Source: Isoetes taiwanensis
Taxonomy: Eukaryota; Streptophyta; Lycopodiopsida; Isoetales; Isoetaceae
Assembly: GCA_021234155.1 (NCBI GenBank)
Contig: JAJEKV010000014.1
Span: forward strand, 6,961,563 to 7,025,562
Reading direction: 5' to 3'
Length of the DNA stretch: 64,000 nucleotides
Shown here: positions 33,311 to 44,508 of the stretch, one piece after another
Numbering within the stretch: position 1 is the stretch's first letter
How the letters are laid out: each line of letters starts with the position of its first letter
The notes under the pieces: generated by a model
Databases searched by the model: none
What the model was told of the DNA's origin: nothing
Seen by the model: the letters and a program-made list of their open reading frames with translations, nothing else
Program-made: the position numbers and the translations under genes

Positions 33311-33820
33311 ATGCAAACATAACTTGGGCATTGTTATTGGATTGCTAATAAATGTGACAGCATATTGAATGTTATTGTTGGATCTGTAATGTTATGTTCA
33401 TAAGCACCATCATGTTGGATCTGTACTGAACATAGCAATGCCATCAATGGGTGGTCTAAAACTCATGCATATGTGTTGCATCTAATAAGGATTGTATTCG
33501 AACTTCAATGACATTAATGCTTACTTAACTTGATGTTCCTGCAGCTTTTGAGTCTTCTTTTTCTTAGGATTATCCAGCATGTATAAAATGGAAGGTACCA
33601 GCACCATGCCCTTACAGTCACTCAAAATGCACAGATATTTCAAATAATCTAGGCGGCTTGAATTTTGAAACTGTATCGTAATACCTACAGAAATGGAAAT
33701 AAAAGACTGTAATTGTTGAAAAAGCCATTTGTTTCTAGCTCTGAATTACGTCAAAAGATCAAACCATATAATTCTGTACTTAATAGTTGGAATTTAAATG
33801 GAACCAATATACACGTTCTC
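33311..33820. other. No recognisable gene
   Basis: AT-rich with repeated GTTGGATCTGTA phrases near 33378 and 33414. Nothing was recognised. Confidence 0.4.
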
Positions 33821-33822
33821 GC

Positions 33823-33963
33823 CCAACCAAAGGCATAGTAAGCTGCGACAATTGCAAGGGCAAACGCAGTGATTGAATGGTTAATGGTGGAAAATTTGAG
33901 GATTCCATCTTCATTCATTAAGGATGCCAATTGCTTGCAGAAGCCCTCCAGATCAGAAACATG
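33823..33963 (-). pseudogene. COQ3-like (ubiquinone biosynthesis O-methyltransferase) fragment
   Basis: Within a 77-codon minus-strand ORF, about 47 residues read HVSDLEGFCKQLASLM, then FSTINHSITAFALAIVAAYY. Plant COQ3 proteins have the same order at the end of their methyltransferase fold: an EH-V-x-x-x-x-FC-SL segment, then an L-STINR motif, then an AI-AEY helix. COQ3 methylates ubiquinone intermediates in mitochondria. Only one exon-sized piece is present, the Arg after STIN is His, and I found no flanking exons, so it is probably a relic. Confidence 0.55.
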
Positions 33964-33984
33964 TCCAAACAGCAAGGGCTGCAC

Positions 33985-35150
33985 AAGCCACCTTTCAAGA
34001 ATCTGAATGTATGCTAGCAGTTCTTCCTAATGTAACATTGTAACATGTCTAGACTCTAGACAAGAACTTACATAAAATTCCTATTATTGATATTCAGAGG
34101 CAACAAATATACCTCAAGCGCTATAACAACCTTGAATTTTCATTGTTCTTGAACCAGCTGCTCTGAATACAAAAACAATGCAATATATATCATTCTAGTC
34201 AAGCTGCATGCTGTAACTATTGCATTCCGTGAAATTATATCATGCTCAACAATGCTTTGCACTTTCTGGATTTCCAACCATCAATAGTGCTAGCTTCCCC
34301 AGTGACATGCAGGAGTTGAAAACAAGTATTCAACCCTTCATTTGTGAAAATTCTATATTTTAACTAATCTGATGCTATGCTCATAAAGGAAAATGCAGCA
34401 TTATGTACATTTTAAAATTGTAACTCAGACGCTACTTGTCTACAATTATCAGTTATATGTTTAAGCAAAACTCGCGAACTAAATAATGTGACGCATTCTT
34501 ATCATTGGGAATACAACGTTTGATTTCATTCTTTTCAAATGCATCAAATGGCTTAGACTTCTTGGTGGCCAAAATGGTTTCTCCACCACTGTTACTAATA
34601 ACACCGTTCCCACCTATGTTGCCTACGCTTTTGAGACATCAACCTGAGCACCTATTATGGTTGCCCAGGCCACTTGTGCTCTTGTGCGCCACTATTCTTC
34701 CGTGTGAGGATTGTTGTCTGTGAACTGGAACTGCCACCCCCAACACAACTGTAAATATACAACCCTTCTTTCATTAACAAAGTGCCCATTATGATATCTT
34801 GTACTCCCGTCTTATGTCCAGCAATCTTCAACATCTCTTCTCTAATAGTCTTCCATGGAAAAGAGAGGAAAAAGAGTAGTTCTAGAATAGTGTGCTAGAG
34901 AGATTTAGTCCATGTTATCTATGGTAAAGCATCAATACATTTAAGGTTATGGATATAATTTTCAAAAAAAAGGTGGTTGACCATAAAAGACAGTTGCAGA
35001 AGCTGTAGGATCATGTGCCTCTATTTGATGAATAGATTGAAGAAAATATGTCAAAAAAATATGGAGGCATAAACTCCGTAAGCTACATCAGGAAGTTTAC
35101 ACGCACAATAAATGCAAAACAAAGTGCTAGCTTGTTAGAAATGATCTTCA
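33985..35150. other. No recognisable gene
   Basis: AT-rich. A 72-codon plus-strand ORF at 34505-34723 has no known motif. It may be a further piece of decayed coding sequence on either strand. Confidence 0.4.
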
Positions 35151-35159
35151 CGCAATACT

Positions 35160-36340
35160 TGGCATAGAATGTTTGTTGCTGGACAGCTCTCTTCCTAAGA
35201 AACATCTTTTCCAAGGCATGCATACAAACTTTATACCACCATTTGTTCCTTTGCCTTTTTGGATTTTGGATCTTTGAATTTGGAGGTGCAACTGAGGAGA
35301 AATTACGTGCTTCTAGAGGAAGCACAACAGTCCCTTATTCCCCTCATATGTAGATGAGGGGAATGTTGGAAATTGGGCACCTGGTATTACCCCCTCAATC
35401 ATTACCCCCTCAATTTTGATAACACAGGTAGTATTTGGCCACTAAGTTGGTTATGAGAAAAATCCAATTGTTCTAAAATCAACATCTGGCTATGCTTTCT
35501 GGAATAGAGCCACTTAAAAGATTATGAGAAAGATTCAGGAACCTCAATCCTCTATGATGCATTATTGAATAGGTCAATAAGTGTAATAGACCTTAGCACA
35601 ATCTGATAATATGGAGTAGTCCCAAATTCAGTGTAAGTGACACCACTATCATAGTAGGTATCTTGACCACTAACATGATTTGGATCACTCCTATCTCCAG
35701 TATAGTTAAAGCATTCATTTTCGTAATCTGTGAAGGAACCTTACCATGAAACTTGTTGTTGGACAAATCCAACACTTGCAACTTTGTCATGTTCTCCAAC
35801 CAGCTTGGATGGAATATATCCTTCCAATGAATTATATCCTAAAGCTAAGATATGAAGCAAAATAACAAACTGCAAGAAATCAGGTAAACTCCCTTCCAGA
35901 ATAGTTCTTTTGAAATCAAGAAGAGCAAGGCGAGAGCAATTGGCTAAAGATAAAGAGATATGTCAGTATTGAGTTCTGGGCTATAGATAGATACTTCAAG
36001 GCTTTCATTCCTACAAAAGAAGTAATTTTGGTGCATGCCAGATGAAGACCTTGTAACTTGGCTATGGCCATGGCTGTAAAGCGTAGGAATAATGCATGCG
36101 TTGAAAACGCAAGACCAAGCTACTCCAGATACTGATGGCAGGGAGTGGAGACAAATTATCTCTCATTGCGTTCCAATTTCCGCAGAAGCACAGTACATGC
36201 AAACTTTTGTCAGAAGCCAACGGAGCATCACAAGCACATTGGATGGTCAGATTGCCCCCTAACGCACTCTCACAGCAATCGACGATAAAGCAGCCTCTAC
36301 CTAACTCAAATAATGCAACAGGAGTTTCAATCTAAGCCGT
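35160..36340 (-). pseudogene. LRR receptor-like protein (RLP) pseudogene
   Basis: Reading the minus strand from about 36340 downward in shifting frames: an N-terminal piece ending NLSPLPAIS; leucine-rich repeats LQGLHLACTKITSFVGMKAL, LALLDF-LEGSLPDFL, LALGYNSLEGYIPSKL and LQVLDLSNNKFHGKVPSQI; then the conserved RLP C-terminal repeats LNLSHNLLSGSIPESI and HNQLSGQ-LPVLSKLRG; then IPGAQFPTFPSSTYEGNKGL, PLEARNFSSVAPP and a basic stretch KRQRNKWWYK. RLPs are cell-surface LRR proteins in defence and development. There are frameshifts near 35.8 and 36.0 kb, and stops near 35.4 and 35.5 kb. The LRR number is far below that of an intact RLP, and no signal peptide is present. It is a dead, shortened copy. 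Confidence 0.75.
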
Positions 36341-36724
36341 CCTACGCGGTGAGATTTTTTACTTGGGCCATCGATTTGGTACATTTAGTGGCATCAAAAG
36401 AGTACCCCATCATTCCCTCCTCCCAAGGGTTTGCCCTTCGGGCAACTCAAAAGTGATTTCAATGTTACTTCACCTTCTTATTTCCTCGCAAATTTGTGGT
36501 TAGGATAATGAACATACTAATGAACACATAACAATTCATTTTCATGGTTCATTTGGTCCCTCTAATAGTGACACACCACGTGGCAAAATGGCACTTTTAC
36601 TCCCTCAATTTGTTTCTTTCATGCATGCCATTATTTACTTGCGTTTTTAATCATTTACAATACATTCTAACTAATATGGAACGGGGTCTTTTTTGGCTCC
36701 CGAAATCGGGGTCTTCGGCGCCCG

Positions 36725-36770
36725 AAAATCGCTTAAGCGATTTTGAGGATGAAAATCGCTTAAGGGATTT
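36725..36770. repeat. Left palindrome array of the MULE-like element
   Basis: AAAATCGCTTAAGCGATTTT at 36725-36744 is a perfect 20-bp palindrome. A second copy at 36752-36770 has one mismatch. The arms ATCGC/GCGAT are those of the palindromes in the ParB/methyltransferase-like gene, with TTAA at the centre. Confidence 0.85.
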
Positions 36771-37507
36771 TCCCGCCTGAAAAGGCCCCGGAAAAGGCCC
36801 CGCACGGGCCTGCCGCACAGGCCTGGCCGCACGAAGGCCTGGCCGCACGGTCAAAGAGAAATACAAAAAAGGGGGAAACTGATACTCTAGAGCTTTGTTT
36901 CGATCGTAGAGAGGGGGAAACCGATACTCTAAAGCTTTGCTTCGATCGAGTTTGTGAACACACTGCGCTCTGGTTCTCAAGTTTCGATTGCTCTTATTAC
37001 TTCACTCCTGTTCGATTAGGAGAAGTCGGATCGCTACTTCTTTCTTGTCTATTTTTCGATTTCCTTTCCTGCAAAAACTTAAACTCAACAACGGATTAGA
37101 CTTCCCTTACTCTCTTGCGAGAGCATTTCCCCGGATTACGTATCCAAACTCAGCAACAGAAAAGTATGTTGGAGATGGGATCTGTCGGATCAGTGAGCAG
37201 GTATTCTATCCCAGAAATCTTCATTGAACCCAAGCAAAACGGTGCTTGAATCGAAGCTCTGAGCCTGCCGATTCCATTTATCCTTACCAAATTGCCATCG
37301 CCACTTCCCCGATGGAGCCACAAGCATCCAAAGCTCGGCTATGGCGGAACTGGAAGGGAACTCCGGCAAAGCAGATGGCCGTTGTGACGTGTACGATGCT
37401 GCAGGGCCGATGTCGGAGGCACGAGCGGGCGGCTCAGACCTGCACACCTGAGGCAACGTGGCAGAATAGGAAACGGGAGCGATTTTGGCTTTTATTTTTT
37501 TAAAAAA

Positions 37508-37660
37508 ATCACCTGGCCAGGTGATCGCATTTTTCGGCGACGGAAATCAAAAATCGCTTAAGCGATTTTCACTTTCCCCTTTTTGAAAATCGCTTAAGCG
37601 ATTTTCGCAAATTTGAAAATCGCTTAAGCGATTTTCCCAAATTCGCTCAAGCGATTTTGG
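37508..37660. repeat. Right palindrome array of the MULE-like element
   Basis: Three perfect copies of the ATCGCTTAAGCGAT palindrome lie near 37550-37569, 37585-37606 and 37615-37636, with an imperfect one near 37641-37658. An unrelated 18-bp palindrome, ATCACCTGGCCAGGTGAT, precedes them at 37508-37525. Confidence 0.85.
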
Positions 37661-37711
37661 TCCGCGCGAGACCCTGATTTCGGGAGCCAAAAAAGGCACC
37701 GAATATGGAAC

Positions 37712-38250
37712 AATTATATGGTATTTGGATCCCCATTTTTTTGTTGTTGCTAATATGGTGGCATCCCCCTCCATAGCAGAATGGTATTTGGGTCTACCAT
37801 TTCGTATGTCCGCAGAGAAATAGAAAGAGAAACAGAGAAGCAAAATACACAAATGTCGAATCTGTGCCGGATCGCTGCAAGATCTGTGAGCTCTTGAGGA
37901 TGAATCAGAGCCTTTGTGGATGAACAGAACTTAAGAAGAAATAGATGTGGCTTTTGTTGTTGTCCTACCCATCCATATTGCCATGCTGCCCACCCATCTG
38001 TGCCCATTGCCCTTGGCTCTCACAAATACCATGTTGTGGGTCTAAGGAATTTGGTTCCATATTCTGCAATGGGGGGAGACCCGCTCGTGGCTTCGGCTAG
38101 TTGAGGTGCCCCTCCCTCTATTGCAGAAGGTGGTCCCAAATGCCTTGAACCTAACATTTTATCTAGTGCTAACATTGATAACCTTTTTTGGGTTGTATTT
38201 CACGACATAACAAACGTGCATTTGGCTCCTAAAAGGCAACTCCTATACTG
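37712..38250. other. Repeat-like segment, possible small MITE
   Basis: CCCCCTCCATAGCAGAATGG near 37766 recurs in related form near 38110 (direct) and inverted near 38065, suggesting a degenerate inverted-repeat element. Boundaries are unclear. Confidence 0.3.
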
Positions 38251-38252
38251 AA

Positions 38253-38275
38253 GAATAGAATAGAATAGAATAGGA
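38253..38275. repeat. (GAATA)n short repeat
   Basis: Four units like those that end the LINE family in minus orientation, but the CGTGGACG terminal motif is not adjacent. Confidence 0.6.
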
Positions 38276-38700
38276 AAGTCGACAAAAGTAATAAGTGTGC
38301 ATAAGATGAAGCAATCCTTAGGCCAAGTTAACAAGGGGAGAAAACGACATGTGGAAGCGAGATGCTTCAAAAAGGCAACACAGAATTGAAATAAAAGGAA
38401 GAGCATGTTTCTCATGGGCCTGTCAACGTTGCATATTTAACATAGTAAAATATAATAACCTACTGAGCACAATAATATACTTCGGACGGTAGGATATATC
38501 AGAATATTCGTCAAGCGAGATCCAACGGCCGGATATAATCTGGCATCAAGTAAGTGGATAAGCGCCAGTGTTAAATTTAGGCAATTGTTGATAAGCTCGA
38601 ACCTGCTCCGTCCCTCCTTCCTCTGATCCGGTCTATCCATTCCGGTCAGTGTACTGCACGTTTTGATTTTGCCTGGTCAATTTCGCGTTCTGAATGCCAC

Positions 38701-38708
38701 TATATAAG
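38701..38708 (+). promoter_or_regulatory. TATA box of the J-domain gene
   Basis: TATATAAG lies 123 bases before the ATG at 38824, leaving room for a leader of about 90 bases. Confidence 0.6.
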
Positions 38709-38823
38709 CTCCAATCCGGCTATAGCTCTTCGTATCTGAAGCAACTGGTGCATTTGATTCATAATAGGGCAGAATTTTGAAGGTTTGGGAATTTAGATCC
38801 GTTGAAAATTTGATTGCATTGAA

Positions 38824-39502
38824 ATGTCTTCGCTTGGATCCATGATGCGGCAATTTAGCCCTCCGGCGAGTTCTTCCTTGAGCTCGCATTTTGATTTGGG
38901 GCAAGGGGTTTCAAGCCGGAAGGGCAGCAGAGATAAAAGATCCATTAAAGTTAGAGCGCAAAGGGGCGGCACGTCTGTTTCAGATGATTATGCAGCTCTA
39001 GGTATGTCTCCGGCTGCATCTAGACGAGATATCAAAGCAGCTTACAGGCGATTGGCTCTCCAGGTACCAAACTTACTCTGTATTTCATATTCCACGCTTA
39101 AATTTCTTGTGCCTCTGTTTCATATTTAGTATTTGATCAAATCTCAAGTATATTATATCTGAAAATGCTCTGTTTTTGAATTGTTTCTTCAGTATCATCC
39201 GGATGTTTGCAAAGAAGCAAATTGCGAGCATAAATTCAGGGAGATCAACAATGCATATGAGGTAAGTTAATGAATAGCTGGGATTGATGAAGTAAGCAGG
39301 AAAAAGGGTCTGATTATTTAGTTTATGGATTATGTTATTGGATCAGGCCTTGATGTCGAGAGTACAGAAAGGAAATGCAGCAGAGAATGAGGAGCTGAGA
39401 TGGGAAGATCTGTTTGGGGAAAGTGATATATGGGATGAATGGATGGGGCATGAAGTTGGCCCTATTCCTACTTATGCTGCAGCTTACAGCAAATCCATGT
39501 AA
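38824..39502 (+). CDS. Small plastid-type J-domain (DnaJ-like) protein, 3 exons, 154 aa
   Basis: Exons are 38824-39063, 39193-39261 and 39347-39502, all with GT-AG junctions in frame. The first 50 residues are Ser- and Arg-rich with few acidic residues, like a chloroplast transit peptide. The J domain follows: DDYAALGMSPAASRRDIKAA, then YRRLALQ, then YHPDVCKEANCEHKFREINN. The HPD motif that stimulates Hsp70 ATPase is intact and lies at the start of exon 2, a common intron position in plant J proteins. The C-terminal 50 residues are acidic (WEDLFGESDIWDEWMG), as in small type III plastid J proteins of the DnaJ 8/11/20 group. It probably acts as a co-chaperone of stromal Hsp70. The nearest named relative cannot be fixed by eye, so no symbol is given. 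Confidence 0.88.
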
Positions 39503-40600
39503 GCTCACCCTCAGCTTTGCTTTTGTACATAGCCTCTTAATCTTAATCTCAGATCCCTCCAGCAGAAAAAAAAAAGCTGGGGGTATCTTGTAGATTGTTT
39601 CCCTGTTGTTGAAGGGAGACTTTGTAAATATAATCAAATTTTAAATTCAAGCAAGTTGTGGCTGCTACGCCAAGTTGTGGCTTAGGTTATGTATTTGTAT
39701 AAAATGCAAAATTATCAAAATGCCCTTACATTTTACAATTTTTGTAAATACACAAGAGATAAATTTCATCACAATCAGGAAATAAATACAATAAGTTGGG
39801 AGAGGTTTAAAACTCAAAAAAAAAAACGCTTGCATTTTATAATGCTCTTATGAGTTTTTAAGGCATTTTATAAAACGTAAAATGAAATTTTTATTGAAAT
39901 TACATGCATGCAGTGAGTAGTAATTACATGATTTAAAAAAGGTGTAATTTAGTATTAATTTCAACAACTGGAAATACCTACGTAATTGTGAGTCATATGA
40001 TATGACAGTGAGAAAATTCTCTCCTATTCTCTTTTGGAACCTAGGACATAGTTTGATTGTTTTCTAGCATTTTGGTAAAGATTTCCATATTTTGTATATT
40101 GTCAGCCTTAGTTAATAATTTTAACATTATACTACTTGGGGCATCATCTCTTACACGAGTTAATTAATAGTTTTAATATCATACCACTTGGCAACACCTT
40201 TTACGACATATGACATGAGCATATCATTGTAACTACTTTTTACATGTTCATTGTAGGTGTTCATCAACATAGACGTGTTATTCAGTACAAGCATAAAAGC
40301 CTCATATAAGTACACGCATAAAGGCCTCATGTAAAGTTGAAGTGTTAATTGTTAAAAGCATAAAGGTCATGACTACAAAATATGACATATTGAGCATCTA
40401 CAAGCAATAGCGGTCTTATTGATACAACGTAGAAGTGTTAACTAATAAAAGCATAAATAAATACCCTGACTAGGACATATATGACATAATGTCAACGTGA
40501 CTACTTTTTACGTGTTCATTGTAAGTGGTCATTGATACAACATAACAGTGTTGTACAAGCACAAAGGTCCTGCCCCAAATTGGAAGGACATAAAAAGGTA
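39503..40600. other. 3' flank and AT-rich intergenic DNA with diverged tandem repeats
   Basis: No gene recognised. A block ACTACTTTTTACATGTTCATTG at 40229 recurs at about 40499 with similar surroundings, giving a diverged duplication of period about 270 bp. AGCATAAA-GCCTCAT phrases repeat within it. Confidence 0.5.
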
Positions 40601-40609
40601 GGATAACAA

Positions 40610-40745
40610 AATGGGATTGTTTGTCTAGTGGTAAGATTTTACACCTCTATGGATGAGGTCTTGGTAATTTTAATAAACGAGAGGGTATAACTTATGCTGA
40701 TGGTAGAATTGAAACTTGCATAGTAACCCAACAGGGTTGGAAAAT
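40610..40745 (+). mobile_element. Possible tRNA-related SINE head
   Basis: TTTGTCTAGTGGTAAGATTT followed by GATGAGGTCTTGGTAATTTT resembles the A-box and B-box halves of a tRNA promoter (TAGTGGTTAAG and GGTCTTGGGTTCGA in intact tRNA-type heads), but the B box is degenerate. No tail was identified. Confidence 0.35.
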
Positions 40746-41111
40746 GAAGGCTTGGTTAGGAGGCAGATAACCTTCCCCTCGAGTGGAATATTTAGCATAA
40801 TAACAGAGGTTTCCTTTGTATTATTATACTTTAATATGGTTTTCATGTGATTTGATGATCGTAATTTGTGCGATGTACTAATGCATAGATCTAGAGTGCT
40901 TACAAATTTTGTGTAAATTTTTTATACTTACAAACTTGGCATGCAAGTTTCGAACGTCTTTATTTTAGGGTTGAAAAACACGCCCAGAATTTAATGGAGA
41001 AGCCAATTGTTTGTTTCAAGTGGAGACAGATTTGGCCAACAATTTATTGCTAGGAATGTGCAGATTCGACCAATTGTGACAAAATACACTCACGCTATAG
41101 TCATGCTCTTC

Positions 41112-41232
41112 CAGATTTGTTCACGCTTTATATGGCTGATAACGGGAGATGATGTGTTTGAAGTTAAACGCACTTGGCAAGAATAGTACTGAGGTGGATA
41201 ACCTTGTGGGAAGTCCAAGTGTTGTAGCCAAC
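41112..41232 (+). pseudogene. 5S rRNA pseudogene, unit 1 (degenerate)
   Basis: AAGTTAAACGCACTTGGCAAG, then AATAGTACTGAGGTGGATAACC, then GGGAAGTCCAAGTGTTG match the second half of plant 5S rRNA, including the internal control region. The first half is badly decayed. It is followed by CACACTTTTGCT, a T-run like a pol III terminator. Confidence 0.75.
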
Positions 41233-41825
41233 CACCACACTTTTGCTCCTCCATGTTCGAAAATGACTCCCTTGCTTTCTTCTTTCCTCCAAATTGTTAA
41301 TTTTTCCATGTTCCTTCTTGGGAAAGCACATTCTAAGTAGGGCCAGTCTCGTCTGCTTGTGCACATTCTAGGTGACTCGACTTGTTCGTACATGTGTTAA
41401 CCCAAAGGCAACCTCCTTACATGCATTTGATATCCCTCTTCCTTCGTGGTGTGGTCATACCAGTACTACCACACCAGATCCCATCAGAACTTCGAAGATG
41501 GGCGCGCTTGGGCCGAAATAGTACTGGGATGGGTGATCTCCCGGGAAGTCCCAGTGCTGCACCCAACTACCACACTTTTGCTTTTCCATGCTTGAAAATG
41601 ACTCCCTTGCTTTCTTCTTTCCTTCAAATTTTTTATTTTTTCAAGTTCATTCTTGGGCATTGCAAAGCGAGCAGGAAAGGCGTAAGCATATTGGGGCCGC
41701 ACCCGCCTCCTTGTGCACATCCTAGGTGACTTGACTCATTCATACATGTGCTGGCCCATCCAAGACAACCCCTTTACATGCATTTGATATGCCTCTTCCT
41801 TCATGGTGCGTTCATACATACTCGT
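41233..41825 (+). repeat. Relic 5S rDNA tandem array, unit about 335 bp
   Basis: The spacer after unit 1 (ACTCCCTTGCTTTCTTCTTTCC, CTTGTGCACATTCTAGGTGACT, TTACATGCATTTGATAT) is repeated after unit 2 with about 85% identity. A third 5S start (GGTGCGTTCATACATAC) is visible at about 41806 and then breaks off. The array therefore had at least three units in head-to-tail order. Confidence 0.8.
41447..41564 (+). pseudogene. 5S rRNA pseudogene, unit 2 (full length)
   Basis: 118 bases from TGGTGTGGTCATACCAG to GTGCTGCACCC cover the whole plant 5S rRNA (GATCCCATCAGAACTTC, GCGCTTGGGCCGAAATAG, TACTGGGATGGGTGA). Mismatches cluster around the box-A region (AAGATGGGCGCGC instead of AGTTAAGCGTGC), so transcription and folding are doubtful. 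A TTTT terminator follows in the spacer. Confidence 0.85.
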
Positions 41826-41939
41826 GGATGTATTTTCTCATAACTGGCCATAAAAATTGCTTTCGTACTTTATGCAAGGTCTAACACCATGATGTCCAGA
41901 TAAAGAACTATCACAAGCTTCGCTTAAGATTCTATGCTT

Positions 41940-42215
41940 AAGATCTGTATTATGAGGAATACAAAATCTCTCTTAAAAGAAAAGTATATCCCCCTCCCAC
42001 TTATGGACCTTTGCTGTCACTTTCCTCTAATGGCTTTACTACTGATTGAAAATAGGGGTCGTCTTGGATTTGTACTAAAAACTCACAACCCATTGCCATG
42101 TGGCAAGGCTAATGGCTATGCAATCTGCTGGTAGCGCATCAGCAAGTGCATTATCTTTACCCGGCTGGTATTCAATAGTGAAAGCACAAATTTGACTGTA
42201 CATTTACTAGTTCTA
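41940..42215 (-). mobile_element. Ty3/gypsy LTR-element pol fragment
   Basis: The minus strand shows the end of the RNase H region, FTIEYQPGKDNALADAL, a strongly conserved Ty3/gypsy signature. It is followed by a short decayed stretch. No LTRs adjoin. An old broken fragment. Confidence 0.65.
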
Positions 42216-42475
42216 ATAAGCGATACTAGTAACGGACGATTTCACTATAGGAATTGAACTTAGTTTCTTGCATTTGCAGATGATAGTGCCTTCCATTGCA
42301 TTTGGATAGCCATTTTTTTTTTTTTTTTTGGGAGACTTTTTTCATCATTTAAGATATGCATTGAGTAGTTTACGCAATTTACGACTTGTTTGCCATATAA
42401 AGTAGTTGTTATATAGGTTATTAAGTTGCATTGAACCCAATTGCAACTTGTTTGGCGTGTAAAGTGAATACTACA

Positions 42476-42716
42476 TTTCAAACGAAAGGAGAATGGCTTA
42501 GAGCCCGCTCACTATCAGGTACAAAACTAGGAGCATATTTGCTCCAGTTGCTCTTATATGCAGATGACGTGGTGTTGATTGCCAGCAGGAAAAGTGTGTT
42601 ACAGAGTCACTTAAATATTCTTGAAGCATTCTGCAAGGCAAAGGAAATGAGCGTGAACATCTCCAAATCAAAGGTAATGATCTTTGGGACCAAAGAAAGG
42701 CCAATGTTTTCATAGA
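42476..42716 (+). mobile_element. LINE reverse transcriptase fragment
   Basis: The plus frame reads LLLYADDVVLIA (the YADD catalytic box), then HLNILEAFCKAKEMSVNISK and SKVMIFGTKER, the block that follows the catalytic centre in LINE reverse transcriptases. It is flanked by AT-rich DNA with no tail. It ends in a stop at 42713-42715. Confidence 0.75.
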
Positions 42717-42894
42717 CTTATTATAATTTATAACATATTTTACTGAATAATTGTAAGAAGCAATAGTCTCAATTGATTTTCCAAATACATGCCAAATTCA
42801 TCCAGAACTAAACAGCTTATTCCATCTAATTCATGTCATTCTCAATCATGCTGCAAGATTCAGTTGGGTTAACTGTTTCTGGAGTCTAGAACTA

Positions 42895-43277
42895 GCCCAA
42901 TTGCAGGTTAAACTTCACCCCCAATTCGTCTATCACATTAATCATACCACTCCACCTACCAGCTTCAGCATAGATGTTTGCTAGAAATGCATATGCATAT
43001 CTACAAAATCCAGCCAGCTGAAGGGCATTTCTGCATCATTATTTACTATGGTAGTAGCACCATGAACTTTGCAAGCACCAAACAAAGTCATAACCATGAG
43101 ATCAGCTTGAAAAGACAAATAATTCATCCCATCTATTGCCTGGTTCAAGCAGCTTCCCTTATCTAAAAACTCAATAATGCAACCAAAATCTTCAAAAGTG
43201 GGAATCGTGGCATAAATGTCCAATGCTTGGAGCGTATAGTTAATTACAGTTGCTATTTTGGATATTTTTGTTGCCAA
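42895..43277 (-). pseudogene. PPR protein fragment (PLS class, C-terminal repeats)
   Basis: The minus strand reads FEDFGCIIEFLDKGSCLNQA, then SFQADLMVMTLFGACKVHG, and in another frame AYAFLANIYAEAGRWSGMIN. In intact plant PPR proteins these correspond to the Y-C-I-D-LGRAG-L-A, W-LL-ACR-HG and Y-LLSNIYA-AGRW motifs at the PLS/E-domain junction. PLS-class PPR proteins edit organellar RNA. A frameshift near 43.0 kb and the absence of the upstream repeats show that it is dead. Confidence 0.7.
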
Positions 43278-43455
43278 AATCTTATGTTATTTGGAAGTAG
43301 TTTTTAAACATTGGTATTTTAAATTTAGAGTTTATGAGCATGGAATATAGTGCAAGTAGCATTGGGCAATGGTTTGGGATATTCTTGATGAGAAATACAA
43401 GGTAAATAAATATAGGGTAAATACAAAATTTTCGTGCACATAGGAAATACATGGC

Positions 43456-43478
43456 TTTTTTTTTTTTTTTTTTTTTTT
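43456..43478 (-). repeat. Poly(T) tract (poly(A) of a minus-strand retroposed sequence)
   Basis: 23 T residues. On the minus strand an uncharacterised sequence (about 43480-43720) precedes the A-run, suggesting a retroposed insertion whose source I could not identify. Confidence 0.45.
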
Positions 43479-43719
43479 ACTTCTTGGATTGCTGTCCAAA
43501 TCTGGCAACTTCCTTTTTGGCTTTCGTCTTTGGAAGCTTATCCGCCTCCCAAGTGATTCATCTTCGATTGGGGTATATAACCCACGAGAGCTCAATGGAG
43601 GGCATTTTTTTTAGACCATTTTCATGTATAGAGAGAGGATTGCCTTTCGAAAAAATGCCTACGCGCTGGGGGGGGAGGGTCGCTAATCTTCAAACGCAAA
43701 TGCCATACCCTCCTTAGGT

Positions 43720-44508
43720 ATAAGTGCCCAGGATCCGGCTCTAGTCTAGCGATAGAGGAGAGTAGGGCTTCTGTGCTTGTGTGGAAAATTCAAAATATGA
43801 TGGTAAATGCAAGGTATTTTAAGTTTTAATTTACATTTGTATTCACTTGCAATTCCAGCTAGCTTTTTATCCCCTTCTATTTCTTTTGCAACTGGCCGAA
43901 CTCATCTGGCCATATTTGCCTCCGAATTTTCCTTACCGTAGATTTGCTCTCAATTTTCTCTCAAAGATGGAGCTCTTGAAGCAAAGAGGTGTTAAGACCT
44001 AGAAATTCCATTTCAGCAGCTATAGTATGCTCAAGCATAGTAGATTTCCCTTATCGAAGCTTGGACATACGCAAGGAGAATAGTTTTCTTTCTAGACGAA
44101 ATAGATTGATTAGAGGCCAATTTGTAGGTGAGGTGAATATCGACATTGTGAAATAGTTATTTAATGTATATAGATCATGCATACATTGCTACTTTGATTG
44201 GTTTCCATTTTGATTTCCATTGTATGTATTGATTGGGAGCTCTTGAAGAGATACAATCTTTGATCCTTATGCTTTATTCCCCTTTCATATAGTGCTTTGC
44301 TTTTCAGCATGTAATAAGTAGATATTTGATGTCCTGTGGCAAAACGAATTGATGGATTTAATTGAGGAGTAGGCATATTTGTTGGAAGATTTGCATAGCG
44401 TCCTTCTTGTGACCATTTTGGATGCATGTTGAAATCATGGGACACATTCCTTACAAGCATTCTTTTTCTCTTTTTAAAGGGTGAAAAGATGTTTATTAAC
44501 TAGCAGTA
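43720..44508. other. No recognisable gene
   Basis: AT-rich. A 99-codon minus ORF at 44161-44460 has no recognisable motif. Confidence 0.4.

Larger units (their letters stand above)
36683..37701. mobile_element. MULE-like TIR element, 1019 bp, non-autonomous
   Basis: Terminal inverted repeats of about 30 bp share CTTTTTTGGCTCCCGAAATC (inverted at the right end). A perfect 10-bp target duplication, AATATGGAAC, flanks it at 36673-36682 and 37702-37711; 9-11 bp duplications are typical of Mutator-like elements. Both subterminal regions hold palindrome arrays. No transposase is present. The interior (about 36950-37490) is less AT-rich, with an 85-codon plus ORF (37246-37503) and an 88-codon minus ORF. 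It could be captured host sequence as in Pack-MULEs, but I do not recognise it. The intact target duplication suggests a fairly recent insertion. Confidence 0.85.

Noticed and set aside
37755-38150. A second complete TIR element beside the MULE-like one
   Set aside because: Related boxes occur in both direct and inverted orientation, and no target duplication or clear boundary was found.
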